Below are positions 14,501-24,540 of a stretch of 64,000 nt of DNA, piece after piece. This DNA is from Spirodela intermedia. Its lineage: Eukaryota; Streptophyta; Magnoliopsida; Alismatales; Araceae. The notes beneath the pieces are model-generated. The model ran no database searches. It was not told the origin of the DNA and was given only the letters and a program-made list of their open reading frames with translations. The stretch is from assembly GCA_902729315.2 (NCBI GenBank), contig LR746277.1, forward strand, positions 1,617,001-1,681,000. Reading direction: 5' to 3'. The position numbers were made by a program, and so were the translations under genes. Every line of letters begins with the position of its first letter. The first letter of the stretch is position 1.

Positions 14501-17500
14501 CATATTGCATACAACGTTATCCCAAGAAATGCATGTATATTGACCATAAATGTCATCATAGGATTGATCCCTGGCACAGCTAGAACAATAGAAGGCAAAG
14601 ATCTAAGTAAATCCGGCCAAGTTTGCATTCATACTGACTCCATGATGATGACAGGGTAAACACCATATTCACACCTACCTAAAAACTAACCATGGGCCAG
14701 ATATGGATGACTACATCATAGATACCAAACTTCATAAGTGTATTGTCACAGAGATCATGAGAACTTATAATCAATAAATCAAAAAAAAGTCCAAACTAAG
14801 ATGTCCTTTACATCAGACCTGTGCCCCCTTCATGTATCTGCTTGATTAATGTTTAGGGTGCACATTATCGTCATCAAATTATGAAAATAGCATCCATCAA
14901 CTTATGCTTTCTATTGAAGATATTATGGCTCAGGTATAGGCCATCCATCAGATCAAAACAGCAAGACTAAGAGAGATACTAGAAAAACCGTCATCATCAG
15001 TGTTTGATATAAGAAGCCGGTATGGATGTAGATCCTATATTTTACAGTCGCATCACCATACATGAAGTCATCTTCTATCCTTTTCTTGCCAATCTTATTT
15101 TTTAATTTGAATTAAAATAAGACATTATTAATTTTCTCACAAAGTTGTGTAGACAGCCTGAAGATACTACGCCAGATGAAACCATTGGTCACAAAGATCA
15201 CTGAATTCGAGCTTAATGTAACCCATTTATATCCTGGTAGCTGGTACCATTACCTCTCGATTACATGAACCTGTAAAATGTTGTACTATCGAGGTTTACT
15301 CTGGCTGATTTTTATTCTTTTAAATTGGTCAGTGTAACTGCTCTCTCAATCACTCATTCACTCCATCCACTACCGAGAAAGTTATCTTCTTACAGGAGAG
15401 AACCAAGAGGCTCTTTAGATGGCTCAATCCTTCAAGAGCAGATTTATGTAAGTAAAAACCACTATTTAAAAATCAGTCAATTCTATTTTTCTTTTTCATA
15501 AAAACCAGGCGCTCTGAATCTTAATTTAGTTGATCAATTTGAATCAAATAGATCCAATATTTCTATCATGCTCTAAATACTAGAGGCCCCAATCTAATGT
15601 TCCAGTTGAGTAACAGTGTTTTTGCGAGATTATGGGAGGACTAATGGAAAACAGATTTATCTGCAGTAACAAGCTCTAACAGATTCAGGAAATTATATAA
15701 AGATAGAAGGAACAAATAATAACAAGTGATGGGGTAATTAGCACATTCCGCAAGAAGGCAATCACCTCCTAAAAGAGACGACAATAAGTCAAAATAATAA
15801 AATGACGGAATTCGTTTCAGTCATCTCATTTAATTGTAGTTTTGGAAACGAGGTAGAGACCAGAGAGCCAGAAAGCTTGACAGTTCACTTGTGCAAGTTT
15901 CTTTCGAGCGAAATTAAATCCATGATCCAAAAAAAAAATGCATTCCAAAATTCAAAGAGTTGAAAGATAATTCGTCAGATCAATGTAATTTCATAGCTAA
16001 AGATCCAACTTCTGCAGTCTGTTGAAATAGGAAAACCAGAAAGAATAACGAAATGAAGGAAAATCACAATCGATTCAGCTTCGAGCAATTTAAATCGACT
16101 AGAAGAATCCTCCAAATGAAATATCTCATATTTACAGCAAGAAAGCATACTGACATTTGAGATATACTCAATAATGATAGAAGTTCACAGGTACACAACA
16201 GAGCCAGAATTAATAGTTTGTTTCACTTATTATTTTATTCATGACTTTTTTGAACTTCTACTGTTCTTGATCCGCTATTTTGATTGAGCTTGGGTGTGAG
16301 GTGAGGTGAGAAAGCATTTGTAATCTGTATAGAGAACTATGAGTGTTTCCTTTATGTCTCACTTTTACTTCTCGCTCCTTGAAGGATGGGATAGATGATC
16401 TCGGCAAGACTGTTAACTCAGAAGAGCTGCCAATATCATTTGGACCACTTTCTGCATTGACCAAAAGATCCACCAAGGGAACCTAAATGTAATTTTTTAA
16501 AAATGACACCTGAGCAAAGCAGTTTTCATAGTTCCAAAGATTGGATTGCAATAGCAAACTGAAACAACATTAAATTATTGCATGGAAATCTTAAGAGGAT
16601 TGAAATCTTGAGTATTGGGAATGACACATACAGAAAGGTAAATACATTTAACATCCAACGCACGGCTGGCTCCATGAAAATAATTGACTTATTGAATCTG
16701 TCTCTAGCTTCTGCCATTTCATGAGATAGAACTGTTGGCATATATAATCACTAAAAATAAAATAGATAAGGAAACTGATAGATTCAAATTTTCTACAAAA
16801 ATGTAAGAGCTCACAGATGTCATGGCTAAGTCAGCCAGATTATTTTACCTTCATATTTGGATGCTCTGATAAAAGGCATGTTAAGTAATATCCAGCAGAA
16901 GATGCTGCTTTTCTTAGCGGATCTCCCAGCTGCACTTACCAAGGTAACAATAAAATTGTGAAAATGAAATTCAACGATAACAATGGAAATATAAGTCACG
17001 GTTAATTAGCAACATGTAGACAAAAGAACAAAAACACTGCACACCGATTGATAGATCATCATCTTGAACAAATATAAGTCAACTATCCAGACTACAGCAA
17101 CCAGCTACTCACTTTATTAACAAGAGCATAAAGCAGCTTACGTTCCTGTTCCATTTTGCTCCTCAATAGACCATACAGTAGCTGCTTCAACTTAATTTAT
17201 CAGCGACTTTACAAATAGTCAGGTCTTATTAAGAGAGGAAAACTTCAATTATCTAAGAATAAATAAAATGAGAAAAATCAACCAAAAATAATGGACGAAA
17301 GCATAGAGAAAAGAACATACTTTCGTCGCTATATCCTTAAGACTAGGAAGCATATCCTTTGATGCTTCTTCAAGGGCAGCAACAAATTTCTCATATCTAT
17401 GATGCCACAACATATGTTGACATGCAATGTAAGTACAAAGTTAGGAATCGAAATACTGATATACTGAAACAGTTTCAACTTTGACACAGCATTAAAACAA

Positions 17501-19410
17501 CTATAGGCCACCAATGCTGTTTTATCAAACAATTAAATGAATCTTACGAAAATAAAATGAGACAAACCTTCACCAGAAATAGAATTCACAAAGAACCCAT
17601 AAATACTTGGGAAAACGATAAGGAACTGGGAAAGTGCAAGATTCAAGGAATACAACTTTGAACAGCCTCTTGTATTGCCTTCTGATGTCATCATATTGAC
17701 ACCATATTGCGAATTAAAGTCTATATGATGATCTATGGACAAGCATCATCCAAATCAGTTTTCTATCATCTTCCTTCTGTCTCTCCAAACACTAAAATAG
17801 CGAACCTAGAAAGAATGTAGAATTACTAAATAACCAGAATACAGCTGAGAGGATCAATAAGGTCACAGTTTTCTTGAAGGCTAACAACAAAAGACACTCC
17901 ACTTGATTGGGAAGATAAATAGGAATTCGTCAATGATTTTGTTGCCCTCTGGATTGAAGGGGGCTTAACTCTGATCTCTGGGGCAAAAAGATGCATCCAT
18001 GAGCCAAAATACAAATCAAACACGTAAATAAAATAATATGCAGTCACAGAGGGTCTATCAAGACTTGCATTTATTGATTATGTACACAACAAGCTGGATG
18101 AATTAAACGCCCAAGATCGATGTTGTTGGGGGTCATATCTATTATGGAAATCACACCTTCTCTATATTCGTGTAACTATGTGCATGTCAGTGTATGGGTA
18201 CAGTAACTGGTAGTTGAGCACTCAAACAAAAGAATTTCAAGCATAAATCCTACTGAGATAAAAACAACTAGTTTCAAGTAGTTTCATATTGACGCTCCAA
18301 GGAGAAATGATAATCAACTGTCTGAACAAAATATTCCTAGTCACTATCCACCCTTTAAAACTTAATAGTCTAAGCATCACCGGGAATTATATAAACTGTT
18401 GATTGTCACGTTCATAATGAGAGGCGTAATTTGCAAAAGAATGAATCGCATTCTACTTCAAAGCTAAGAAGGAAAGAACAATTTCTTCATTCAAACTTCA
18501 GAAAAAGAAGAGCAGCTCCCCACCAAAAAAGAACCCAAAATTGGCAAATTCTGTTTTAGTTTTGTAGGTCTAATTGTTGATATTGCATTAGGATTTAATC
18601 ATTTAACATGTACAATGGAATGAAACATTTTCTGTGGGTAAAATTTGAAAGAAGGCATACCGCTCCTTCAAGCATTCTTCCCAATACCAGAAGAGTAATA
18701 AAGAAAAGCCATCACTTGATACAGGTAAACTAATAATCTGACGTTGCAAAAGGCACTTCAATTTACGGTCAGGCAATAGCCTGTGATATCAAAAAAGAAC
18801 AACATGAGTGAAATGCACTTTTGGTTAATCAAGGTTTAATAATCAGTGGAAAGGTATAACGTATAGAGATTTTATCAGTTAACAACAAAATAGCAATTGC
18901 AAGAAATCATGAATTATATTTGCAGCGCCAATCACCAAGATTGTTTTATCAAGGTATACCATAGCTACAATCAACACAAAGATACGGAACAGTCTGAATT
19001 AAAACGTGGCAAAGAGGCCACTGACAATAATCTGGGGATAAAGTTGGTCTTCGTTTGGTATCAAGGACTTGGATAAAACAGCATTTGATTGGGCACTATT
19101 AATTTTTTGTTAAAATAAGTAAACTGAATGGAAACAAGCACAGACACGGAAACAAGCAGAAAGGAAAAGCCCAACACGGAAATCATGGAAAAGCCTACCT
19201 AACAAACACAAAAGAGGCAATACATCACAACACTAACAACAAAATTTTCTGAATTGACGTTAGATCCGGGATTGGAAAGGTTAATCGCAATTGAGATTGG
19301 ATAAGATGGACCAAGTTGAACAATCCAATGGGACAAAGATAGTGCAGTCATAACTCTAAAAAGTAGTAGGTTCTTCTTTACAGGATACACATGTATATTT
19401 TTCATAGAAA

Positions 19411-19447
<37 letters not shown>

Positions 19448-22400
19448 AGTGTCATGAATTCTAATTACAGTCCATTTTTCAAGCATCTTCATTCATTGTA
19501 TAAGAGATCAGCAAATTTTGATTAGAATAATCGGATTTGGCAGGACCACCACGGGGCATGCCAACTAAGAGGTAAACTCATCCTGGACACTACCGATTTT
19601 AATTTGGGATTTTAATCAGGCCTAGCCAGTGCCTTGATCCTGTTCTGTGTAGCAAGCTTTCCTCCCCTTGATCCTGCCCCATGTTAGGCAGGATAGCTGA
19701 AAGAAACCACTCAGCAAACGGAGGGTACCAGCAGCATGTCACAATGGGCAGCTATGACTGGTTTCTTGCCTTCGTGATTGAAATTGAGCACCAAATGGTC
19801 CCTTATATTGGAATCACGATACATAATCCTAATCAAATGGGGTCAGCAGGCAGTTCATCATGTCGGAATAAGGTTTACATAAACTTGATCTATGGTGGGG
19901 ATCAGCTGAGACAGCTTCTTATGTTGGAGTCAAGAAACGAGGATGCCACTCAATAAAAAATCAGACTGACTTGCATGGGTACCAATCTAACTTAATAGAG
20001 ATTCGTGGCATAACACAAAGGTCCCAAATATTAATCCTGAGCTAGACCAAATCTCGTCAAGTTGACCAAACCTAATTGCTAGCACATGTCAAAATTATTC
20101 TGCCATCATTTCCCTTCTCTCGCTCTCAGACACCACATCCTTTTTCTCTTGCAAGAGAGTCATGTTGACCAAACCTAATCTCTGTCAATGTTTTTCAAGT
20201 TTATACCCCAGTTTGATGCTACCATAGTTTCTGCCTCCCTCCACCATCTTTTACTTTCCGTTGCACACCATTATATTGCCCTAGATTGTTCCACCAAGCA
20301 CCACCCCGCAGTGCTCTGGCTCCTCCATCATATTGCCAGCTACTTCCTAATTCAACTGCAAGTGACTGAATGTGAATGGTTCAGATTAATGGAATGCTTA
20401 GTTTCAAACAGATTTATTCGAACCCACTTTCATGTTTTTTGTATATACAGAGACATCATTAATTAATCTCAGTTCTGCAGATATTTGAATTTCTTAGGGC
20501 CCCTTACACAGCAAATATAATCTGAATCGCATAAGTCAGATAAATTAACTTCAATATAAATTGGGTTCTGGGTTTCAGAATTGGATCTTCAATTTTACCC
20601 AGTACCAGAGAATAGAACATATGCAAACAACAGCAAGGAGTACATTACAACACATTATTTCTTCATTTCTCATTTAAACTTAATGCGTTTCATTTACCCA
20701 ACTTTTTCATCATTTTATCTCTCATAATTTAGTTCAAAAACACTCAAAACATAGTTTATATCGTCTCCCAAATCATTCTATACTTTTAACCCTATCATAC
20801 CAAAACTCTTGTTTGCAAAATTTGGGGCAAGAGTCTTGCGACTTGTACAAGCAAACATTGAACGAAATACCATTATTTCTCAAAAGAGAATGGATCAAAA
20901 TGTTAAAGAGAAGACACATATTAATGATTAGAGTTATTAAACACGTTATTTCACACTGGCAATTTGTTGTTTCATAGCTCAAGTTTTGCCTAATAGAGTT
21001 AGAGTTCTCATGCTCAAACCAACATGAAAATGCATGGCACCTTATACACCCTCGCATACACCTATAATAATTCTTCATGGGCATGCATAAGTGGAAAGCT
21101 TATCATTAAGAAAATGGACTTTTACCTAGACATACAGCACGATTTTAAATCGAAGAATTTTTTAGAAAACAACTCCAAATGTAGGAAAAAAGTAGCTCAA
21201 ACTTTGCGGTCTAATATTAGACTTGAAAAAACTAGACACATGCTTCATTTCTTCTAAGATAACTGGTTCATGGATCTGTTATCCTCGTTAAACCGGAGCA
21301 TTACATAAGACACAAGGAATAAGAATATAAGGGTTTGCAAGATGCAACAGAGGAAGAGAGCAACAAAATGTATAATAAGTTAAGCTTTCTAATTTCCAAC
21401 AGAAAATGAAACCAGGGCACATTTTTAATTTCATGTCTCCAGCTCTAATAGTAGACTCAGGTTCGAATTTGCATGGTTCCTCAAAGAAATTTAACAATGC
21501 AATGTCCAGGGATCTAATCATTTTTTACACCCATTAATGAGTGTTGCAGGTTTTCACACACGAATACTGCATTTTCAACAACTATACGGATGGTAGTGCT
21601 TATACATTGCAGTCAAAGACAAACGTAGAAAAAATAATACAGGGATTAACTACTAGAAAGTGATAAATAAATTAGGATGCGCTATAAGAAATCCATCACA
21701 GGTGAAGTGGAAGAGAAACATACTATCAACTTAAGTTCAACTGAAAATCAAGAAACTAACAGAAAATACCATCACTGACCTAGTTTTAAACAACTCAGTC
21801 AAATGGTCAAATCCTTTAAAAGCATAGCGTTTTCCCACCTTTGCGTTCACCAGGCCTGCAATGGAGTTAAAATAAACCTTTTAGATTAATGAAAAAAAAA
21901 TGAAAAGGGCCGAATGTACGAAAACTAGAACTGAGGCTTCGTGGATGATGGAGAAAGAACAATGTCAGGAAACAGCATAAGCTTTAACTTTATTTAATTA
22001 AATCCGAAAAGAGAATCTCAACGTTGCCAACAAAATTCTCCGTCACCCAATGAAACCCACTTGTTGGATTCAAGTGATCATCAAATGAGAATTAATATCT
22101 CGTAAAAGTAAGCCCAGCTTTGCCACTGTCTAAACGAAGAAGGCTTATCAATTGCACTTTTCCTTCAGGAGGGAAACAAATTTCAGCATCGTGAGAAGAT
22201 AGGCCCAGCTCAAGCAAATTATAAATAAACTCACCCAGGAGAATGTCAAGCGACTTCAAATTCGCGACGGGATTGTCACCCACTAGCGTGGCCAGAGCGG
22301 TGACCTTATCATTGGTGGTTCCTGACTTCGCCGCCATCCGAACGAGATGCCAGTCGCCATGTCTCCTTGTCCTTGCCTCATAATCTTCGGCGTACTGCGC

Positions 22401-22904
22401 CATCAGCCTCTCTGCCAGATCCTTCTTCCTCTCAACAAGGCGCTTCAGCTCCTCCAATCCCATCACCGGAATCGCGCCCTGGCTTGCCCCCGTAAGCACC
22501 CTCGCCTCCAGCTCACCCAATTCCTCATACCACAGCCCCATTGGTGTGGTCGCCCTCATCAGAGGAAGCTTCCCTTTTGCAACTTTCTCCCCGGCACCAT
22601 CACCGCCACCAAACGGGTCGATGTGCTCTAGAGGATTGGGCTTCGCCGCACGCCCCCGGGGCGGCTTCACAGCTCTCTCTCCCTCGCCGCTCCTGCCTCG
22701 CGGCGGCTCAGGAATCGGCGCCTCGGAATCTGGCTTGGGGGTCTTCATAGCGCCGGTCTTGCGGAAGTCAGAGTCGTCGAAACCCGAGGCGACCCCCGTG
22801 GAGGAGGCGAGACCCAGGGAGGAGGCAAATGTCGCGACCTCCGACTTGAGGTCGTCCATGTCTGCGGGCTTCCGCCGGGATTTCTTGGCCCCTGCGGTCG
22901 CCAT
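1940..22904 (-). CDS. NOC1: NOC1/MAK21/CEBPZ-type ribosome assembly factor, complete 16-exon gene
   Basis: This is the nucleolar complex protein that, with NOC2, accompanies early pre-60S particles (SLOW WALKER2 in Arabidopsis, MAK21 in yeast). Coding exons from 5' to 3': 22235-22904, 21780-21855, 18661-18780, 17321-17396, 17113-17181, 16849-16929, 14058-14129, 13416-13508, 11427-11615, 10385-10468, 10152-10295, 9338-9427, 8954-9036, 8200-8553, 6792-7029, 1940-2590. All introns are GT-AG and all phases agree. The coding sum is 3,090 bp, or 1,029 residues, close to the roughly 1,040 I recall for SWA2. In order the protein has a basic, disordered N-terminus (1-160); a helical repeat region (about 200-480) with LLGLVNAKVGKRYAFKGF and LVNKLGDP; the CBF/Mak21 domain (about 510-760) with SDRFYRALYSKLL, YDPRHREPSYCNAE and HPSVAAMA; and an acidic then Lys-rich tail (about 830-1029). 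Introns reach 4.2 kb. Family assignment is from memory of homologues; the exon chain is read directly. Confidence 0.95.
2591..6791 (-). other. NOC1 intron 15 (4.2 kb)
   Basis: AT-rich on both strands with no recognised domain in any frame. It is bounded by a GTATAG donor and a TTGCAG acceptor, and exons 15 and 16 join in frame across it. No nested gene or intact mobile element is visible. Confidence 0.85.
6792..7029 (-). CDS. NOC1: NOC1 exon 15 (238 bp), end of CBF domain
   Basis: Acceptor GACAG and donor GTATAG. It encodes NAETAGWWELTLLAAHVHPS, then NGDPLNDLSLAAFLDKF and WHGGSQIAPARK, all classic conserved blocks at the end of the CBF domain. Confidence 0.95.
7030..8199 (-). other. NOC1 intron 14 with a GC-richer island
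   Basis: An ordinary intron except for about 7620-7940. That part is clearly more GC-rich and has overlapping 66-71 codon frames, ending near a TATCAACAGCTTGGATCC stretch. It may be a mobile-element relic, but I cannot name it. Confidence 0.5.
8200..8553 (-). CDS. NOC1: NOC1 exon 14 (354 bp), acidic linker and YDPR motif
   Basis: Acceptor GTACAG and donor GTATTT. The first 100 or so codons are an acidic, poorly conserved linker (SMMLQNESVDEDLEHF and on). The exon closes with the family signature YDPRHREPSY, and its last two bases plus the next exon make Cys. Confidence 0.93.
8954..9036 (-). CDS. NOC1: NOC1 exon 13 (83 bp)
   Basis: Acceptor CTACAG and donor GTAAGC. It encodes ISLQQPPQYACGCLCLLSEV and then LKAKPHM, plus two bases of a split Trp. 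Another AG 12 bases downstream would drop ISLQ, but the longer form matches homologues. Confidence 0.92.
9338..9427 (-). CDS. NOC1: NOC1 exon 12 (90 bp)
   Basis: Acceptor TTTCAG and donor GTTGGC, a slightly weak donor. It encodes HEMFLALLFKAMKSDLNVKR and then ISAFSKRLLQ. Confidence 0.93.
10152..10295 (-). CDS. NOC1: NOC1 exon 11 (144 bp), start of CBF domain
   Basis: Acceptor TTGCAG and donor GTAATT. It encodes VHSKNFNIGVQALTLLYQIS and SDRFYRALYSKLLVPAAL. Both are hallmarks of the CBF/Mak21 domain. Confidence 0.95.
10385..10468 (-). CDS. NOC1: NOC1 exon 10 (84 bp)
   Basis: Acceptor CACAG and donor GTAAGC. It encodes GVNRAFPFVASDEADDIIEV and then QTPILFRL, just before the CBF domain. Confidence 0.95.
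10469..13415 (-). other. NOC1 introns 9 and 8 (exon 9 at 11427-11615 lies between)
   Basis: Two long introns. Diverged short duplications occur near 10920-11010 and 11160-11235 (both with a motif like ACAGATTTTAT), and a 19-bp direct repeat of TCCAAGCTATTCTGAGTCA lies near 11940 and 11985. The plus-strand frame at 12458-12802 is pyrimidine-rich and not convincing. Confidence 0.6.
11427..11615 (-). CDS. NOC1: NOC1 exon 9 (189 bp)
   Basis: Acceptor TTTCAG and donor GTAAGT. It starts VLISSG, passes through a charged linker rich in Lys, Asp and Glu that varies among homologues, and ends in MDSRLLCALLT, which opens the conserved LLTGVNRAFPF block. Confidence 0.93.
13416..13508 (-). CDS. NOC1: NOC1 exon 8 (93 bp)
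   Basis: Acceptor CCCAG and donor GTAGGG. It encodes VNFLSQILLSKKGDGPKVAK and then RLVDIYFALFK. The GDGPKVAKRL core is diagnostic of NOC1/CEBPZ. Confidence 0.95.
14058..14129 (-). CDS. NOC1: NOC1 exon 7 (72 bp)
   Basis: Acceptor TTTCAG and donor GTACGT. It encodes LIVIEEVDAFIFRPHVGLRS plus KYHA, with both junctions in phase 0. Confidence 0.94.
14130..16848 (-). other. NOC1 intron 6 (2.7 kb)
   Basis: AT-rich. Frames of 70-odd codons at 16258-16476 and 16526-16741 lack family resemblance and do not splice into NOC1 without breaking the conserved LLSEHPNMK-LIVIEEV join. Confidence 0.75.
16849..16929 (-). CDS. NOC1: NOC1 exon 6 (81 bp)
   Basis: Acceptor GTGCAG and donor GTAAAA. It encodes LGDPLRKAASSAGYYLTCLL then SEHPNMK, one of the most conserved blocks of the family. 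Confidence 0.94.
17113..17181 (-). CDS. NOC1: NOC1 exon 5 (69 bp)
   Basis: Acceptor GCAG and donor GTGAGT. It encodes LLYGLLRSKMEQERKLLYAL plus VNK. Using the AAG three bases upstream would add one Gln; the chosen site matches family spacing better. Confidence 0.9.
17321..17396 (-). CDS. NOC1: NOC1 exon 4 (76 bp)
   Basis: Acceptor CATAG and donor GTATGT. It encodes YEKFVAALEEASKDMLPSLK and ends at a codon boundary after Lys. Confidence 0.92.
17397..18660 (-). other. NOC1 intron 3 (1.26 kb)
   Basis: AT-rich with no gene, RNA gene or mobile element recognised. Confidence 0.75.
18661..18780 (-). CDS. NOC1: NOC1 exon 3 (120 bp)
   Basis: Acceptor CACAG and donor GTATGC. It completes Arg, then encodes LLPDRKLKCLLQRQ and an aromatic stretch ending FWYWEECLKE. 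It ends with two bases of the next Arg. Confidence 0.93.
18781..21779 (-). other. NOC1 intron 2 (3.0 kb)
   Basis: Contains a (TA)n run at 19413-19445 and a locally less AT-rich patch around 19540-19900. No coding region is recognised. The 91-codon plus-strand frame at 19681-19956 has no homology signature. Confidence 0.7.
19413..19445. repeat. (TA)n microsatellite
   Basis: Uninterrupted TA dinucleotides, about 16 units, inside NOC1 intron 2. Confidence 0.95.
21780..21855 (-). CDS. NOC1: NOC1 exon 2 (76 bp)
   Basis: Acceptor TTGCAG and donor GTCAGT. It completes the Gly split from exon 1 and encodes LVNAKVGKRYAFKGFDHLTE and then LFKT, a block strongly conserved in NOC1 proteins. It ends in phase 2. 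Confidence 0.93.
22235..22904 (-). CDS. NOC1: NOC1 exon 1 (residues 1-223)
   Basis: The ATG at 22902-22904 begins MATAGAKKSRRKPADMDDLK. It is the first ATG after a GC-rich leader, and the frame is clean from there. The exon carries a Pro/Arg-rich disordered segment and ends with DNPVANLKSLDILL plus one base, followed by the donor GTGAGT. It is much more GC-rich than the later exons, a common 5'-to-3' gradient in monocot genes. Confidence 0.95.
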
Positions 22905-22992
22905 AGCCGCGGGAGGGGCCGCTGTCGCTCGGCAGGCAACGCTGGCGGGGGAAGAGGGGAGGGAGACCGGAAATGAGGGGGGTTCAGGGGTC

Positions 22993-23000
22993 TAGGGTTT
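22993..23000 (-). promoter_or_regulatory. telo-box (AAACCCTA) upstream of NOC1
   Basis: AAACCCTA reads on the minus strand about 90 bp before the NOC1 ATG. In plants this element is enriched in promoters and leaders of genes for ribosomal proteins and the translation machinery, often close to the transcription start. The location fits NOC1's role; activity is inferred. Confidence 0.6.
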
Positions 23001-23099
23001 AAGCACCGTCGCAGCCGCGTGAACCGATGGGTTGGGGGGCTTTGTGGTGGTGTTGGGAGACCATCGAGCGATGCCGAGAGAGTGAGCGAACATCTCCAT

Positions 23100-23112
23100 A
23101 TCATATATTAAG
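23100..23112 (-). promoter_or_regulatory. possible TATA-like region of NOC1
   Basis: AATATATGA on the minus strand sits where the GC-rich leader gives way to AT-rich sequence, about 200 bp upstream of the ATG. It is weak, since the flanking DNA is AT-rich anyway. Confidence 0.25.
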
Positions 23113-23954
23113 AATTAATTCCTCTCCACCATCGCCGCACCTCATAGAATTTTTTTTAAAAATCTAAGCTTCCTCTTCTGCTTTCCTTCATCCTGCAAGT
23201 GCTTCGGTTTCCACATTGCCCACAAAGTTAACCTCTTAAGGAACCCATCTCATGCCTCTCTATTTTCTCTCAGCATAATTATGTGGTCACTCTCAATGTT
23301 TTCTTGCTCAGGATTTTATTTATATTAGAGATTTTAGAAGTCTTTCAATTGATTGTGAGTAAACAAAATAATTAACATGGTCATTGAAGAACAAAACATT
23401 TGACTCTTTAGAGACAACTCATACAATGCATCAAAAGTGGTTGGAGTTGTCTTTTAAAGTCTTTTAAAGTCTTTAGGGGCAATATATATAAATATATATT
23501 ATAGCTTTATATTGTCAAGTTTATGATAGATAAATATAAATATTGGCAAAATCCTATTTCCAATCATGAGTAGTACCAGTTATATTTTATTTTCGCAATC
23601 AGTTACCTTTGATATGACATGTTATCTATCCCCTACGTTATCCACATTGAAATATAAGTGCTTAACTAATTCCATATTAATATATAAATGTTTACTTTTA
23701 TAAATAAAAAATTATAAACATGTCATATCAAATGGTAACTGATTTCTTTAAACTAAGGAGAACGACACTTTTCCAATAGCTGCAAAAGATTCCTTGAGGA
23801 CTCATGGTAGTTGGCTGATGGACCAAAATACCAAGATCTACATAAACTCTTGGCCCAAACACCCATCTGGTCAGGATAGGCCCAAGAACCTAAATAAACC
23901 ACAAAACCATCTTGCGTGAGATTGTGTAATGATGATTTGGTATTCCAACACAAC

Positions 23955-24540
23955 CAGAACATTTTGAACATGGTCATTTGAAAGATGTTTGGAACCCATT
24001 TTCTAATATTCAAAGTGTAGAAATTAATGAGAATATTATCATATGAAAAGATTCACCCATCTAATATTTGCGAGTAGATTTCACACCCTAGAAAGTAAAC
24101 TTGCATATTATTTTCAAGAACCATAAGCTATTACATAACAAAAGAAGCTTTTACATAGCCAAGCCCATCTATTTGCACTCACTCAATGAAGCTACTTACT
24201 AAAATTGTAAGAATTATGTGCTACATTCTTTGTTACTTTTCCCCCCTCAATGAATTTCTTTGAATAAATTAAATTGTCAATCTATTAAGAGTTAGTTGGG
24301 CCTAAGTTGATTTGACCTCCTTGAGTCGTAAATGTACACAAACTATTTTGAGGAACACTTAAATCAACATAAAGCATTAAATATAGAAATGATTGGTTGG
24401 ATGCTAATTTGGTCTGACTTAGAATTATGAAGTCAATCAAATTTTAATTAGGGCATTGATATTTGATAGTTTTATGACCAAATGTTGACAAAATTTGAAG
24501 GCATGCTCATTAGAATGTACAATAAGGATTGTGTTAGGTT
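23955..24540 (+). repeat. segmental duplication block 1, copy A
   Basis: Direct match to 35848-36400. Shared landmarks include GGTCATTTGAAAGAT, AAAAGATTCACCCATCTAAT, TTTGCACTCACTCAATGAAG and AGTTGGGCCTAAGTTGATTT in the same order, with small indels. It is clearly homologous but diverged, so the duplication is old. Confidence 0.9.

Noticed and set aside
16258-16476. 72-codon minus-strand frame in NOC1 intron 6
   Set aside because: Considered as an extra exon, but adding it would break the conserved join between exons 6 and 7, and it resembles nothing in the family.
19681-19956. 91-codon plus-strand frame in NOC1 intron 2
   Set aside because: No domain, no splice or promoter context, and opposite to the host gene; probably chance.
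21455-21475. tRNA B-box-like GGTTCGAATTT
   Set aside because: No matching A box or cloverleaf could be built around it.
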